Shown here: positions 25,179 to 33,181 of the stretch, in pieces
Numbering within the stretch: the stretch's first letter is position 1
Layout of the letters: every line of letters starts with the position of its first letter
DNA from: CAYVUB01 sp964454675
GTDB taxonomy: Bacteria > Bacteroidota > Bacteroidia > Flavobacteriales > Flavobacteriaceae
Length of the DNA: 64,000 bases
Direction of reading: 5' to 3'
NCBI GenBank assembly: GCA_964454675.1
Contig: CAYVUB010000008.1
Location: 1 to 64,000 of the forward strand
Translations under genes and position numbers: made by a program
Notes under the pieces: generated by a model
What the model was told of the DNA's origin: nothing
Seen by the model: the letters and a program-made list of their open reading frames with translations, nothing else
Databases searched by the model: none

Positions 25179-26210
25179 TTACCCGACAGGTAAATTGGTA
25201 ATCCAAAACTGATTGTCTAAGAATTGGGCTAATGCGGTCGCATCATTGCCCCAAGTTCTGAATTGTTTATCTATAGAAGCGGTGTATCTATGGTCAATGA
25301 ACTTGCGAATATCAACTTGTTTTAGGGTGGTTCTCTTTTCAAAGTTTCTTTCGGAAAAGTATTTCTTCGATATGGCTGTATGAATTGCCGCGGCTAAGAG
25401 TTGTTTATTTCCGTGTGCATCGATAAAGTTGTAGTCTGCATCAATTATATCGTGCTTAAACAATTCTTCTTCAAAAGCGGAAAAACGCTGTTCATTCCTA
25501 ATGATTTTGTCGTAAGACAAAATACCTTTTTTGGGGTCTCTAAAATCAAATGCTTTTCTTTCAAATGGCGTGGCATTCGGGTCTGCCTTAACCTGCGAAG
25601 CAGGTGTAGGCAAGTGGATATTATCTGCACTTGTGATAATGCCTGTTTGAAATACTGGTTCTGTAAAAAACTTTTGGTGTAACTCTTCAGCGGTATAAGC
25701 ATCATCCTTTAAAAACTGCGGGTACACATTCTGAACTTCTAAGTATAAAGACAGTAAATGGTACTTTATCAATTGAAAGATATATGCTTCATCAGCTACA
25801 TTACTATCTGATTTATTGGTTTGTGCAGTCCCCTTGATTTCATCCCATTGATAGTTTCTTTCTTCAATAAGGGTATTGATTTCTTTTAATTTTTGGGATA
25901 AAGGTTTTAAGGCTTGCTGGATAACAATATATTTTTTTTCATTATCGTTCAACGCCTCATCAATATTTGTTTTGATATGGTTTAGAAAATGTATTGTTCC
26001 ATTTGTTGCAAGTATAAAATAGTATTTGCGTTTGGCACTTAATGGTTTATTAAAAACGATTTTATAAAGTGGTTGATGATTATATACTTCTTGAGTTACT
26101 GCCTGAAATAGTTCTTTGTATTTATCCTCACGCAAATCCCTATTCATCCAAGGGCGAAGCCCTAAGAAGAATATTTCGTGAAAAATTGCAAGTGAATTAT
26201 CCATACCCAT
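25179..26210 (-). CDS. Conserved protein next to the integrase, weakly RteC-like
   Basis: A 343-residue soluble, mostly helical protein. The C-terminal part (ELFKHDIIDADYNFIDAHGN, LAAAIHTAISKKYFSERNFEK, IRKFIDHRYTASIDKQFRTWG) has the general layout of the C-terminus of RteC, a regulator of excision in Bacteroides conjugative transposons, but similarity is not strong enough for a firm call. It starts 9 bp after the integrase stop and is probably co-transcribed with it. Between it and the HTH gene (24983-25178) the word TGGTAATTTGAA occurs twice (25086, 25138), a possible binding site. Confidence 0.75.
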   Translation of the reverse strand: MGMDNSLAIFHEIFFLGLRPWMNRDLREDKYKELFQAVTQEVYNHQPLYKIVFNKPLSAKRKYYFILATNGTIHFLNHIKTNIDEALNDNEKKYIVIQQALKPLSQKLKEINTLIEERNYQWDEIKGTAQTNKSDSNVADEAYIFQLIKYHLLSLYLEVQNVYPQFLKDDAYTAEELHQKFFTEPVFQTGIITSADNIHLPTPASQVKADPNATPFERKAFDFRDPKKGILSYDKIIRNEQRFSAFEEELFKHDIIDADYNFIDAHGNKQLLAAAIHTAISKKYFSERNFEKRTTLKQVDIRKFIDHRYTASIDKQFRTWGNDATALAQFLDNQFWITNLPVG

Positions 26211-26219
26211 AAGTATTAT

Positions 26220-27326
26220 TTACAAACCAATTTTGATTTTATTTGCAGCAACCGTTTTCTTTTCATCAATTACATTTGCATAAATCTGCGTTGTTTTCAA
26301 ATGCCTATGACCAAGCAATTTTGATACAGTAAAAATGTCTGTCCCCAAAGTAAGTTGCAATGTGGCGTATGTATGCCTGGCACAATGGAAGGTAATATGT
26401 TTGTCTATTCCGGCTCTTGCAAGCCAACGGTACAAAGTATGATTGCGACTATCGGAATAAACCATATTTGGAAATACATTTTCGCTTCCTTCGCCTCTCT
26501 CACCTGTTAGTGTAAACGCTTCATCAGATATTGGCAAAGTTTCAGATCCTTTGGTTTTCTTTTGTATGAAACGGATATAATGTCCAAGTTCTTCTGAGTG
26601 TTGCATTTCACTCCATTTTAATTTTTGAATATCACTAAAGCGCAAACCCGTAAGGCAACTGAAAAGAAACGCTCTTTTCATAAGGTCATTGCCACATTCT
26701 GTTTTGGCTAATCTTTTAACTTCATCCAAAGTGAGGAACTCACGGACCGGTTCGCCTTGTGGCAATCCTTCAACTGTTTCTCCCGGATTACGATTGATGA
26801 TACCGTCTTTTACAGCTTGCTTTATTGCGGCTCTGAACTTGTTGAAATAGCTATTTTTTGTATTAGTAGAAATTTGCGCCCCTGTTTTGGTAACAGCTTT
26901 CTTTACCAAATATTCTTTAAAGCCTTCGATAAACTGTTTATTTAATTGACTGAATTGAATATCACGTGGGCAATACTTTTTCAGATGCTTTATTGTACTA
27001 TCCCAATTTCCATAATTACCCATACTATCTTTACGCTTTTCTGCAAGACTTTCCATATAAGCAATAAAGTAATTTTTCAACTTCTCTTTATCGTGCAAGT
27101 CGTATGTATTGGATTGAATTTCTAAATGTCTTTTACTGCGGATAGTTTCAGCTAAAGCCAATATCTTTTTGTTCTCCTCCTTTTCAGCATTGGAAAGTTT
27201 GCCCTTTTCAGGATTTGGTGTTAAGTACAGATTTAGGTATTCGTATTGACGTTTACCATCTGCATAGTATTCGAGATAAAGGCTAATCTTATTGCCTTTT
27301 TGGCGTTGGCGTAGGGTTACTTTCAT
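26220..27326 (-). CDS. int: Site-specific tyrosine integrase of the element
   Basis: A 368-residue integrase. Residues 1-90 are an Arm-DNA-binding domain (KVTLRQRQKGNKISLYLEYY), about 95-195 a SAM-like core-binding domain, and the rest the catalytic domain with Arg in TGLRFSDIQKL (about 228), HxxR in FHCARHTYA (about 315), His in LLGHRHLKTT and Tyr in QIYANV (about 346). The set is complete. It lies 200 bp from the mnmE stop and should catalyse insertion and excision at the CIGK-stop sequence. The five GGGCAAC repeats upstream (27371-27461) fit arm sites and might also let the integrase repress its own promoter. Confidence 0.95.
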   Translation of the reverse strand: MKVTLRQRQKGNKISLYLEYYADGKRQYEYLNLYLTPNPEKGKLSNAEKEENKKILALAETIRSKRHLEIQSNTYDLHDKEKLKNYFIAYMESLAEKRKDSMGNYGNWDSTIKHLKKYCPRDIQFSQLNKQFIEGFKEYLVKKAVTKTGAQISTNTKNSYFNKFRAAIKQAVKDGIINRNPGETVEGLPQGEPVREFLTLDEVKRLAKTECGNDLMKRAFLFSCLTGLRFSDIQKLKWSEMQHSEELGHYIRFIQKKTKGSETLPISDEAFTLTGERGEGSENVFPNMVYSDSRNHTLYRWLARAGIDKHITFHCARHTYATLQLTLGTDIFTVSKLLGHRHLKTTQIYANVIDEKKTVAANKIKIGL

Positions 27327-27370
27327 TTCTTTCAGTTATAATAGTTACTAAAAATCCCAAACAAAATATC

Positions 27371-27461
27371 GGGCAACAAATTCTAATCAGGGCAACAAAT
27401 ATTCAATTTGGGCAACACTATGGCAACAAATATAAGAAAATAAGTGCAAATGGGCAACAAA
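27371..27461 (+). repeat. Right-end GGGCAACAAAT repeats, candidate integrase arm sites
   Basis: Five direct copies: 27371 (GGGCAACAAAT), 27390 (GGGCAACAAAT), 27410 (GGGCAACA), 27421 (TGGCAACAAAT) and 27452 (GGGCAACAAAA). They lie in the 200 bp between integrase start and attachment site, in the same orientation as the two copies at the left end. Confidence 0.75.
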
Positions 27462-27526
27462 AAAGGGAAAGAAAATGATAATTAAATTAATGAAAAACAA
27501 TCATTTAGTAAACAAAAGAAAGTGTT

Positions 27527-27544
27527 TTACTTTCCGATACAAAA
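27527..27544 (-). other. Probable right attachment site (attR), 3' end of mnmE
   Basis: The last six codons of mnmE on the minus strand (TTT TGT ATC GGA AAG TAA) overlap the attachment core. The corresponding SGI1-family site, as I recall it, is the same coding end (F-C-I-G-K-stop). The diverged partner lies at 2887-2904. The gene remains intact after insertion because the element supplies or keeps the stop. Confidence 0.65.
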
Positions 27545-28948
27545 ATTCGCAAATATATTCCCCAACAAATCATCATTGGTAATCTCTCCTGTAATTTCCC
27601 CAAAATAATACAAAGCCTGACGAATATCAATAGCCATCAAATCAACAGACAAACCGCTTTCCAAACCGAAACGCACTTTTTGGATTTCTTCGAGGGCTTT
27701 TAAAAGTGAATCATAATGCCTTGTATTGGTAACTATGGTTTCGTTGTTTCGTAAAGCTCCTGTGTTTACGAAAGATAAAAGCGTGTTTTTAAGTTCTTCG
27801 ATTCCGATGTTTTGTTTGGCTGAAATTGTTTCAAGTTTCAAGTTCCAAGTTTCAAGTTTGGATTTAATGGAATTTAATTCACTTTCTGAAAGCAAATCAA
27901 CTTTGTTGATAATAACTACAAGTGGTTTTTGTGGATATTTGTTTTTGATTTTCTCGATTTCAACTTGAAACCTGAAACTTGAAACTCGTAATTCTTTTGC
28001 ATCGAGCAAAAGAATTACGACCTGTGCCTGTTCAATTTTCTCAAAAGTCTTTTGGATTCCGATGCTTTCCACTACGTCTTTCGTATCTCTGATTCCTGCT
28101 GTATCTATAAAACGAAAACCGATTCCGTCAATAACGAGTTCATCTTCAATCGTATCCCGTGTTGTTCCTGCAATATCCGAAACAATCGCTCTTTCTTCGT
28201 TCAGCAGTGCATTTAAGAGTGTAGATTTTCCTACGTTGGGTTCTCCGACAATAGCAACGGGAATTCCGTTTTTAATGACATTCCCGACAGCAAAGCTGTC
28301 AATCAAGCGTTTTAAGACAAATTCGATTCGGTTTAATAGTTCTTTGAATTGTGTTCGGTCGGCAAATTCGACATCTTCTTCTGCAAAGTCGAGTTCCAAC
28401 TCGATGAGTGAAGCGAAATTCAAAAGTTCTTCACGAAGCTTTGCAATTTCATTGCTAAAACCTCCACGCATTTGTTGCATCGCAATCTGATGTGAGGCTT
28501 CGTTATCGGAATTTATCAAATCGGCTACGGCTTCGGCTTGAGACAAATCCATTTTTCCGTTCAGAAAAGAACGCAGTGTAAACTCTCCCGCTTGTGCCAT
28601 TCTGCAACCTTTACGAAGTAACAGCTGAATAATCTGCTGTTGGATAAACACCGAACCGTGACACGAAATTTCCACCACATCTTCTCCTGTATAGGAATTC
28701 GGGTTTTTGAAAACCGAAACCAATACCTGATCCAACACTTTTTCAGCTTGCCCTGAGCTTGCCGAAGGGTCAACGATATGTCCCAAATGAATGGTATGGG
28801 TTTTTTGTTTGGTCAAATCTTTATTTCTGACAGAACGAAAAACATTATTGGCTATAGCAACAGCATCACTTCCCGAAATTCGTATAATAGCCACAGCACC
28901 CGCTCCCGAAGGAGTAGCCAATGCAACTATGGTATCTTGGTTAAGCAT
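27527..28948 (-). CDS. mnmE: tRNA uridine-5-carboxymethylaminomethyl modification GTPase MnmE
   Basis: MnmE, with MnmG, modifies U34 of several tRNAs. The N-terminal folate-binding domain begins MLNQDTIVALATPSGAGAVAIIRISG. The G domain has GEPNVGKSTLLNALL (about 225), DIAGTTRDT, DTAGIR and INKVD. The C-terminus is the conserved FCIGK with the catalytic Cys. It is 473 residues against about 455 usual. The excess comes from in-frame repeat-like sequence: DPSASSGQAEK near residue 65, and peptides encoded by CTTGAAACT-type repeats (RVSSFRFQVE and KLETWNLKLET) in the G domain. The 3' end serves as attachment site of the element to the left. Confidence 0.97.
   Translation of the reverse strand: MLNQDTIVALATPSGAGAVAIIRISGSDAVAIANNVFRSVRNKDLTKQKTHTIHLGHIVDPSASSGQAEKVLDQVLVSVFKNPNSYTGEDVVEISCHGSVFIQQQIIQLLLRKGCRMAQAGEFTLRSFLNGKMDLSQAEAVADLINSDNEASHQIAMQQMRGGFSNEIAKLREELLNFASLIELELDFAEEDVEFADRTQFKELLNRIEFVLKRLIDSFAVGNVIKNGIPVAIVGEPNVGKSTLLNALLNEERAIVSDIAGTTRDTIEDELVIDGIGFRFIDTAGIRDTKDVVESIGIQKTFEKIEQAQVVILLLDAKELRVSSFRFQVEIEKIKNKYPQKPLVVIINKVDLLSESELNSIKSKLETWNLKLETISAKQNIGIEELKNTLLSFVNTGALRNNETIVTNTRHYDSLLKALEEIQKVRFGLESGLSVDLMAIDIRQALYYFGEITGEITNDDLLGNIFANFCIGK
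28744..28771 (-). repeat. REP-like palindromic repeat inserted in frame in mnmE
   Basis: On the minus strand CTTCGGCAAGCTCAGGG is close to a short palindromic word (CCTTCGACAAGCTCAGGG) that is dispersed in many bacterial genomes. Here it encodes S-A-S-S-G-Q-A inside MnmE, between the otherwise normal LGHIVD and VLDQVLVSVF. Confidence 0.65.
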
Positions 28949-28950
28949 TA

Positions 28951-28958
28951 CAAATATA
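28951..28958 (-). promoter_or_regulatory. Candidate -7 box of mnmE
   Basis: TATATTTG on the minus strand lies only 2 bp before the mnmE ATG. If used, the mRNA would be leaderless. The -33 region is not clear. Confidence 0.4.
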
Positions 28959-29052
28959 GTTTACCCGCAAAAATAGATAAAATTACTGCGTAACCTTGCT
29001 TAAACCATATTTCTTTAGTGTGCCTAAGTTTTATGGTTTCGGTACAACTTAC

Positions 29053-29060
29053 TATATTTG
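29053..29060 (+). promoter_or_regulatory. Candidate -7 box of the TlpA-like gene
   Basis: TATATTTG, 20 bp before the ATG at 29081, matches TAnnTTTG. A T-rich word lies about 20 bp upstream. Confidence 0.5.
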
Positions 29061-29080
29061 TGCATCAAAAAAAATGAAAA

Positions 29081-30235
29081 ATGAAAAAAAGTCTGTTAGT
29101 TTTAATCATAGCTGCTGCTGTTGTATCATGTAAAAACAGTGAACCGAAAGTTGACGGTTTTGTTGTAAACGGAAATGCCGCCGGCGTATATAACGGCATA
29201 AGAGCATATTTAAAAATTAAAGATGAGCGCGGCAGAGATATGGTTCTGGATTCCGCAATTATTTTTGACGAAAAATTTACATTTAAAGGGTTTGCGTATT
29301 CCCCGGAAATAAAGTATTTATCTGTTAACAGCATTCCGGGCGATTTGCCAATAATCATTGAAAATGGCAATATTACCGTTACCATTGATAAAACAAATTT
29401 ACAGGATTCTAAAATTGAAGGAAGCAAATCAAATGATGCATTAACAGCTTACAATGCCGCAACCAAAGTTTTAAATACCGAACGTTTTGAGCTAAATAAA
29501 ACAGCAAGAGAGCTGCGTACCAGCACAGATACTGTTTCTATAAGAAAAAACAATCTTCAAATTAAGGAAAACAGTAAAAAAATCACAGAGTATCCTTTTG
29601 AATTTATCCCTAACCATCGTGATAATTATTTCTCACTGATACTTTTAGAAACATTGCTGAAAGATCCAAATACCGATTTTGAAAAAGTTAACACTTTATT
29701 TGAATCAATGGATAATGGTTTAAAAATTTCTCCTCTCGGAATCAAAGTAAGCGCTCAGTTGTTTACTATAAAAAAAGAAAGTGAACGCGAAACCAATCTG
29801 AACATCGGTAAAATTGCGCCCCAATTTTCGGCACCGGATGTTAACGGAAACATAATTGCACTCAACGATATAAAAGGAAAAGTCACAATCATAGATTTTT
29901 GGGCTGCATGGTGCGGTCCGTGCCGAAGAGAAAATCCCAACGTGGTAAACGTGTATAACAAATACCATTCAAAAGGATTGGAAATTATGGGTGTTTCTCT
30001 TGACGGTTCTCCAACGCAACATGACGCTAAAGCAGCTTGGGCACAAGCTATTAAAGATGATAACCTTACGTGGCATAATGTTTCAAACCTCCAGTATTTT
30101 AACGACCCTGTTGCTCAATTGTACAATATAAAATCGATTCCGGCAACGTACATTCTGGATCGCAACGGAGTGATTGTTGCAAAAAATTTACGCGGAGCAG
30201 CCCTTGAAGCTAAAATAGAGGAATTGCTTAAGTAG
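29081..30235 (+). CDS. TlpA-family thiol-disulfide oxidoreductase lipoprotein with DUF4369 domain
   Basis: A 384-residue lipoprotein with signal MKKSLLVLIIAAAVVSC and lipobox Cys at 17. Residues about 25-240 are the beta-rich DUF4369 domain common in Bacteroidota. About 245-384 is a thioredoxin fold with WAAWCGPCRRE (CxxC at about 277-280) and the cis-Pro in KSIPATYI. It acts at the periplasmic face on protein disulfides, for example in cytochrome maturation or oxidative stress. It is monocistronic with its own promoter, divergent from mnmE. Confidence 0.9.
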   Translation: MKKSLLVLIIAAAVVSCKNSEPKVDGFVVNGNAAGVYNGIRAYLKIKDERGRDMVLDSAIIFDEKFTFKGFAYSPEIKYLSVNSIPGDLPIIIENGNITVTIDKTNLQDSKIEGSKSNDALTAYNAATKVLNTERFELNKTARELRTSTDTVSIRKNNLQIKENSKKITEYPFEFIPNHRDNYFSLILLETLLKDPNTDFEKVNTLFESMDNGLKISPLGIKVSAQLFTIKKESERETNLNIGKIAPQFSAPDVNGNIIALNDIKGKVTIIDFWAAWCGPCRRENPNVVNVYNKYHSKGLEIMGVSLDGSPTQHDAKAAWAQAIKDDNLTWHNVSNLQYFNDPVAQLYNIKSIPATYILDRNGVIVAKNLRGAALEAKIEELLK

Positions 30236-30277
30236 GCGCTTGGTTAAGAGTGTTTTAACCTAAAAACCGAATACAAT

Positions 30278-30571
30278 ATGAATTTACGATTGTTTTTTCT
30301 GCTGCTATTTATTGAATCACTTTGTGTTGTTGCCGGAACTTTTGGACTTATTTTTCTATTCTTTTTCCTTTTCGGTTCTGGTGCCGGTGCAAGTTCAGAT
30401 AAAGCAATATTAACTGAAAATATTACGTTAGCCATTTTAACGTTATTGCCATTGATATTTGGAATTTTTAAATACAGAAATACAACAGAAAAAGAAAAAG
30501 CAAAAAGTTATCTATACTCAAGTTTGTTTGTAACAATTGTTAGCGGAATTTATTTCGGATTAATAATGTAA
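30278..30571 (+). CDS. Small membrane protein, unknown function
   Basis: A 97-residue protein with three predicted membrane helices (about 5-33, 48-65, 78-96), a short cytoplasmic loop RNTTEKEKAKS and no recognised domain. It lies 42 bp after the thioredoxin-like lipoprotein, so co-transcription is possible. A long minus-strand frame across its start has no support. Confidence 0.65.
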   Translation: MNLRLFFLLLFIESLCVVAGTFGLIFLFFFLFGSGAGASSDKAILTENITLAILTLLPLIFGIFKYRNTTEKEKAKSYLYSSLFVTIVSGIYFGLIM

Positions 30572-30677
30572 TGGCTCTAACCGCTGACAATAAATAGATT
30601 CATTTACACAAAATCAAATTAAGCCTGTTTAATTAGCTATAAAGTAAGAGTAACAACTCAATGAATCAAAAAAAACC

Positions 30678-31319
30678 ATGGCTGTAAAACACATAAAAAA
30701 AAATCTACTCATTTTATTTTTCGGAATTTTAATAGCCTCTTGTTCTTCTTCAAAAACTGAAAAGAAAAAGATAAGATATTTTAATGAAAAGAATGTAGAA
30801 ATAAGCGAACCTGAATTTACCCGTATTCGCTCAACAAGAAAATTTTTATCCATAGCAGGAGACTCTATAAATCATACAAAATTAATTGTTAGAGAAAACC
30901 ATGGAGACATAACTAATAATAAAGATTTGAGAGATTTACTTGAAAATACAACAAATTTAGAACGGAATCCAAATAAGCCAATTGTTATTATTTACTATCC
31001 CGGCAAAGATGCTTGTAACAGTAGCGGATTTACTTATAAAGGGAAAAAAATGTGGTATGGGGAACTTGAGATAGGTTTAGATCAAATTGCACAAGTAAAG
31101 CCAATTTATATTTACAAAGATAATACCGGACTTAAAAAAAATGATGAAACACTAATCTGGCACAAAGACCCGGAAGGCATAATTGAAAGATTATTTTTTA
31201 AACATCATTACCCTTGCAATAGTTTCGTCGTTATATCAAAAACGGGGAATTTTATCAGTTATTTTGGTGAATTTACTAAAGAGTATGTCTGGGAAGCAAC
31301 CCAGCGTATGAATAAATAA
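30678..31319 (+). CDS. Putative lipoprotein, unknown function
   Basis: A 213-residue protein whose N-terminus has a basic start, a hydrophobic core (LILFFGILIA) and the lipobox SCSSS (Cys about 22). The mature part has single Cys residues in KDACNSSGF and HHYPCNSF, and a thioredoxin-like beta pattern (NKPIVIIYYPGKDACN) that could reflect a degenerate redox fold. No domain is recognised. It is probably an envelope protein of flavobacterial distribution. Confidence 0.75.
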   Translation: MAVKHIKKNLLILFFGILIASCSSSKTEKKKIRYFNEKNVEISEPEFTRIRSTRKFLSIAGDSINHTKLIVRENHGDITNNKDLRDLLENTTNLERNPNKPIVIIYYPGKDACNSSGFTYKGKKMWYGELEIGLDQIAQVKPIYIYKDNTGLKKNDETLIWHKDPEGIIERLFFKHHYPCNSFVVISKTGNFISYFGEFTKEYVWEATQRMNK

Positions 31320-31391
31320 GTTTCACAACAACATCTATAACCATTATTTTAGAACTTATTCCATTTTCTCAATACTCAATACTCATCACCT

Positions 31392-32042
31392 TCAAATCTT
31401 CCCTGTTTTATAAAGCACAAACAGGATAACGATAGGCAATGCGAGCAACACAACCATTAACGAACTGGTTTGAAACAATGACGGCGCAAGCATAAGCGTT
31501 ACCACATAACCACCCAAAGCTCCGCCAAAATGTGCATCGTGACCTATATTGCCTATGCGGTTTTTCATTCCATAGATAGAATACAGCAAATAACCAATAC
31601 CAAAAACATAAGCCGGTATGCGTATGGGTATAAAAAACATATACAATTCCATACCAGGTTTTAACAAAATAGCCGCATACAAAACTCCGGTCACAGCACC
31701 ACTGGCACCAACGGCACTGTAATGGTATTCGTCTTTATGAAAATAGAGTGACAACAAACTTCCCATGACCAGACTCGCAATGTATATAATAATAAAGCTG
31801 GTGCTGCCTAAATATGAAATGACCACATCGGCAAAAAAGTAAAGGGTAAACATGTTAAAAAACAAATGCATCGTATCTACATGCAAAAACCCAGAGCTGA
31901 ACATACGCACTTGCTCGCCTCGCCTGATGGCACCGACATTAAATTTATACCGCTCAAAAAAACCGTAATCGCCAAATCCTTTGTAAGATATCATCACATT
32001 TGCCGCAATAATGATAATGGTAATCAAACTTATATCTCCCAT
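31392..32042 (-). CDS. Rhomboid family intramembrane serine protease
   Basis: I choose the ATG at 32042 (MGDISLITIIIIAANVM) over the TTG three codons upstream, giving 216 residues. Six membrane segments are predicted. The catalytic Ser is in GASGAVTGV (GxSG motif) and the His in HDAHFGGALGG, both in expected helices. HLFFNMFTLYFFA is the conserved H..N region of helix 2. It cleaves substrates within the membrane. It is divergent from the acyltransferase gene at 32098. Confidence 0.92.
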   Translation of the reverse strand: MGDISLITIIIIAANVMISYKGFGDYGFFERYKFNVGAIRRGEQVRMFSSGFLHVDTMHLFFNMFTLYFFADVVISYLGSTSFIIIYIASLVMGSLLSLYFHKDEYHYSAVGASGAVTGVLYAAILLKPGMELYMFFIPIRIPAYVFGIGYLLYSIYGMKNRIGNIGHDAHFGGALGGYVVTLMLAPSLFQTSSLMVVLLALPIVILFVLYKTGKI

Positions 32043-32066
32043 AACCTGCAATCTTTTAAAATAATT

Positions 32067-32074
32067 TATCTTTG
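32067..32074 (+). promoter_or_regulatory. Candidate -7 box for the acyltransferase gene
   Basis: TATCTTTG matches TAnnTTTG and is 23 bp before the ATG at 32098. Confidence 0.5.
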
Positions 32075-32097
32075 CACTGCAAATCTAATATTTTAAA

Positions 32098-32988
32098 ATG
32101 CAATTTCTCGCTTACATCTTAATTTATCCTTTTATCTGGCTCATTTCCATTCTCCCGTTTAAATTATTGTATGCGTTTTCTGATGGGCTTTACATACTGC
32201 TGTATCACATTATCAGATACCGGAGAAAAACTGTTAAAGCCAATTTAAATCTGGTATTTCCTGAAAAAACAGACATTGAAATATCAAAAATCACTAAAAC
32301 ATTTTACCATCACTTATGCGATATGATAGTTGAAGCACTAAAATCGTTGAGCATCTCTGAAAATGAAATGAAAAAGCGTTTCGTATTTTCTAATATTGAA
32401 GAAATCCATAAACTCGAAAAAGCCAATAAAAGTATCGTTCTTATGTGCGCCCATTATGGCAGCTGGGAATGGATATTTATCCTTCAAAAATACATCAACC
32501 ATAAAGGCTATGCAGTATATAAGCGACTGGCAAACAAATATTTTGATAAACTCATAAAACGCATAAGAGCAAAATATGACAGCTACCTTATTACCACAAA
32601 AGAAACCATCCCGACCTTGATTGAAGCAAAAAAACGGGGCGAATTGACCATTAACGGTTTTGCGTCAGACCAAACACCTCATATCAGAAAAGCTTTTTAT
32701 TGGACTGATTTTATGGGAATTAAAGTACCTGTACATACCGGTGCCGAAATGCTGGCGAAAAAACTGGACATGGCAGTAGTGTTTTTTAGAGTTAAACGTC
32801 TTAAACGCGGGCATTATGAAACCACCTTTGAAACCATCACACTACAACCCAACAACTATAAGGATTATGAAATTACCGACATCTTTTTACGCTTGGTAGA
32901 ACAGCAAATCCATGAAGCTCCCGAATATTATTTGTGGACGCACAAACGCTGGAAATATAAAGACCGTGTGCCTGTAGAATTTCAATAA
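32098..32988 (+). CDS. Lipid A biosynthesis-type acyltransferase (LpxL/HtrB family)
   Basis: A 296-residue membrane-associated acyltransferase with an N-terminal hydrophobic helix (IYPFIWLISILPFKLLYAF). The catalytic HX4E motif is in MCAHYGSWEWIF, with downstream NGFASDQTP and the substrate pocket residues HTGAEMLAKK. The C-terminal YLWTHKRWKYK is conserved in the family. It adds a secondary acyl chain to lipid A or a related lipid at the inner membrane. It is single copy in view and monocistronic. Confidence 0.9.
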   Translation: MQFLAYILIYPFIWLISILPFKLLYAFSDGLYILLYHIIRYRRKTVKANLNLVFPEKTDIEISKITKTFYHHLCDMIVEALKSLSISENEMKKRFVFSNIEEIHKLEKANKSIVLMCAHYGSWEWIFILQKYINHKGYAVYKRLANKYFDKLIKRIRAKYDSYLITTKETIPTLIEAKKRGELTINGFASDQTPHIRKAFYWTDFMGIKVPVHTGAEMLAKKLDMAVVFFRVKRLKRGHYETTFETITLQPNNYKDYEITDIFLRLVEQQIHEAPEYYLWTHKRWKYKDRVPVEFQ

Positions 32989-33049
32989 TAATCATTGCTA
33001 CTTTTCTTTGACTGTTGTACATTGAAAATCCGTTTACAAAAAAACAATG

Positions 33050-33142
33050 TTTTTAACCATTAAGAAGTTAAGGTGTTTAAGACTATCATTAAGCATTTCT
33101 TAACCCCGAAACTTCAGGGCTTAATGCCTTAATGGTTTTTAA
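33050..33142. repeat. Inverted repeat between convergent genes (possible bidirectional terminator)
   Basis: Outer arms TTTTTAACCATTAAG (33050-33064) and CTTAATGGTTTTTAA (33128-33142), inner arms CATTAAG (33087-33093) and CTTAATG (33120-33126). It lies between the convergent acyltransferase and aminotransferase genes. It is built from TTAAG words typical of dispersed flavobacterial repeats. Confidence 0.55.
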
Positions 33143-33181
33143 GATAGTTGAATATTAGAAAGTAATTTTTTTAAGACTATA

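Larger units (their letters stand above)
2887..27544. mobile_element. 24.7 kb integrated element in the 3' end of mnmE carrying an Argonaute/type III RM operon
   Basis: The boundaries are inferred from three signs. The 18 bp at the mnmE stop (27527-27544) recur in diverged form at 2887-2904 (13 of 18 identical), and both copies read C-I-G-K-stop on the minus strand. GGGCAAC direct repeats lie just inside both ends. A tyrosine integrase lies 200 bp from the right end. Use of the mnmE (trmE) 3' end as attachment site is known for SGI1-type islands of Gammaproteobacteria. Contents: two small hypothetical genes, a hairpin-rich noncoding stretch, a seven-gene defence-like operon, and a maintenance module (DUF3987, primase-like, two HTH proteins, a conserved protein, integrase). 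No relaxase, T4SS or phage structural gene is seen, so transfer would need help. Confidence 0.7.

Noticed and set aside
28062..28490. 142-codon plus-strand frame inside mnmE
   Set aside because: Antisense shadow of the conserved MnmE G domain.
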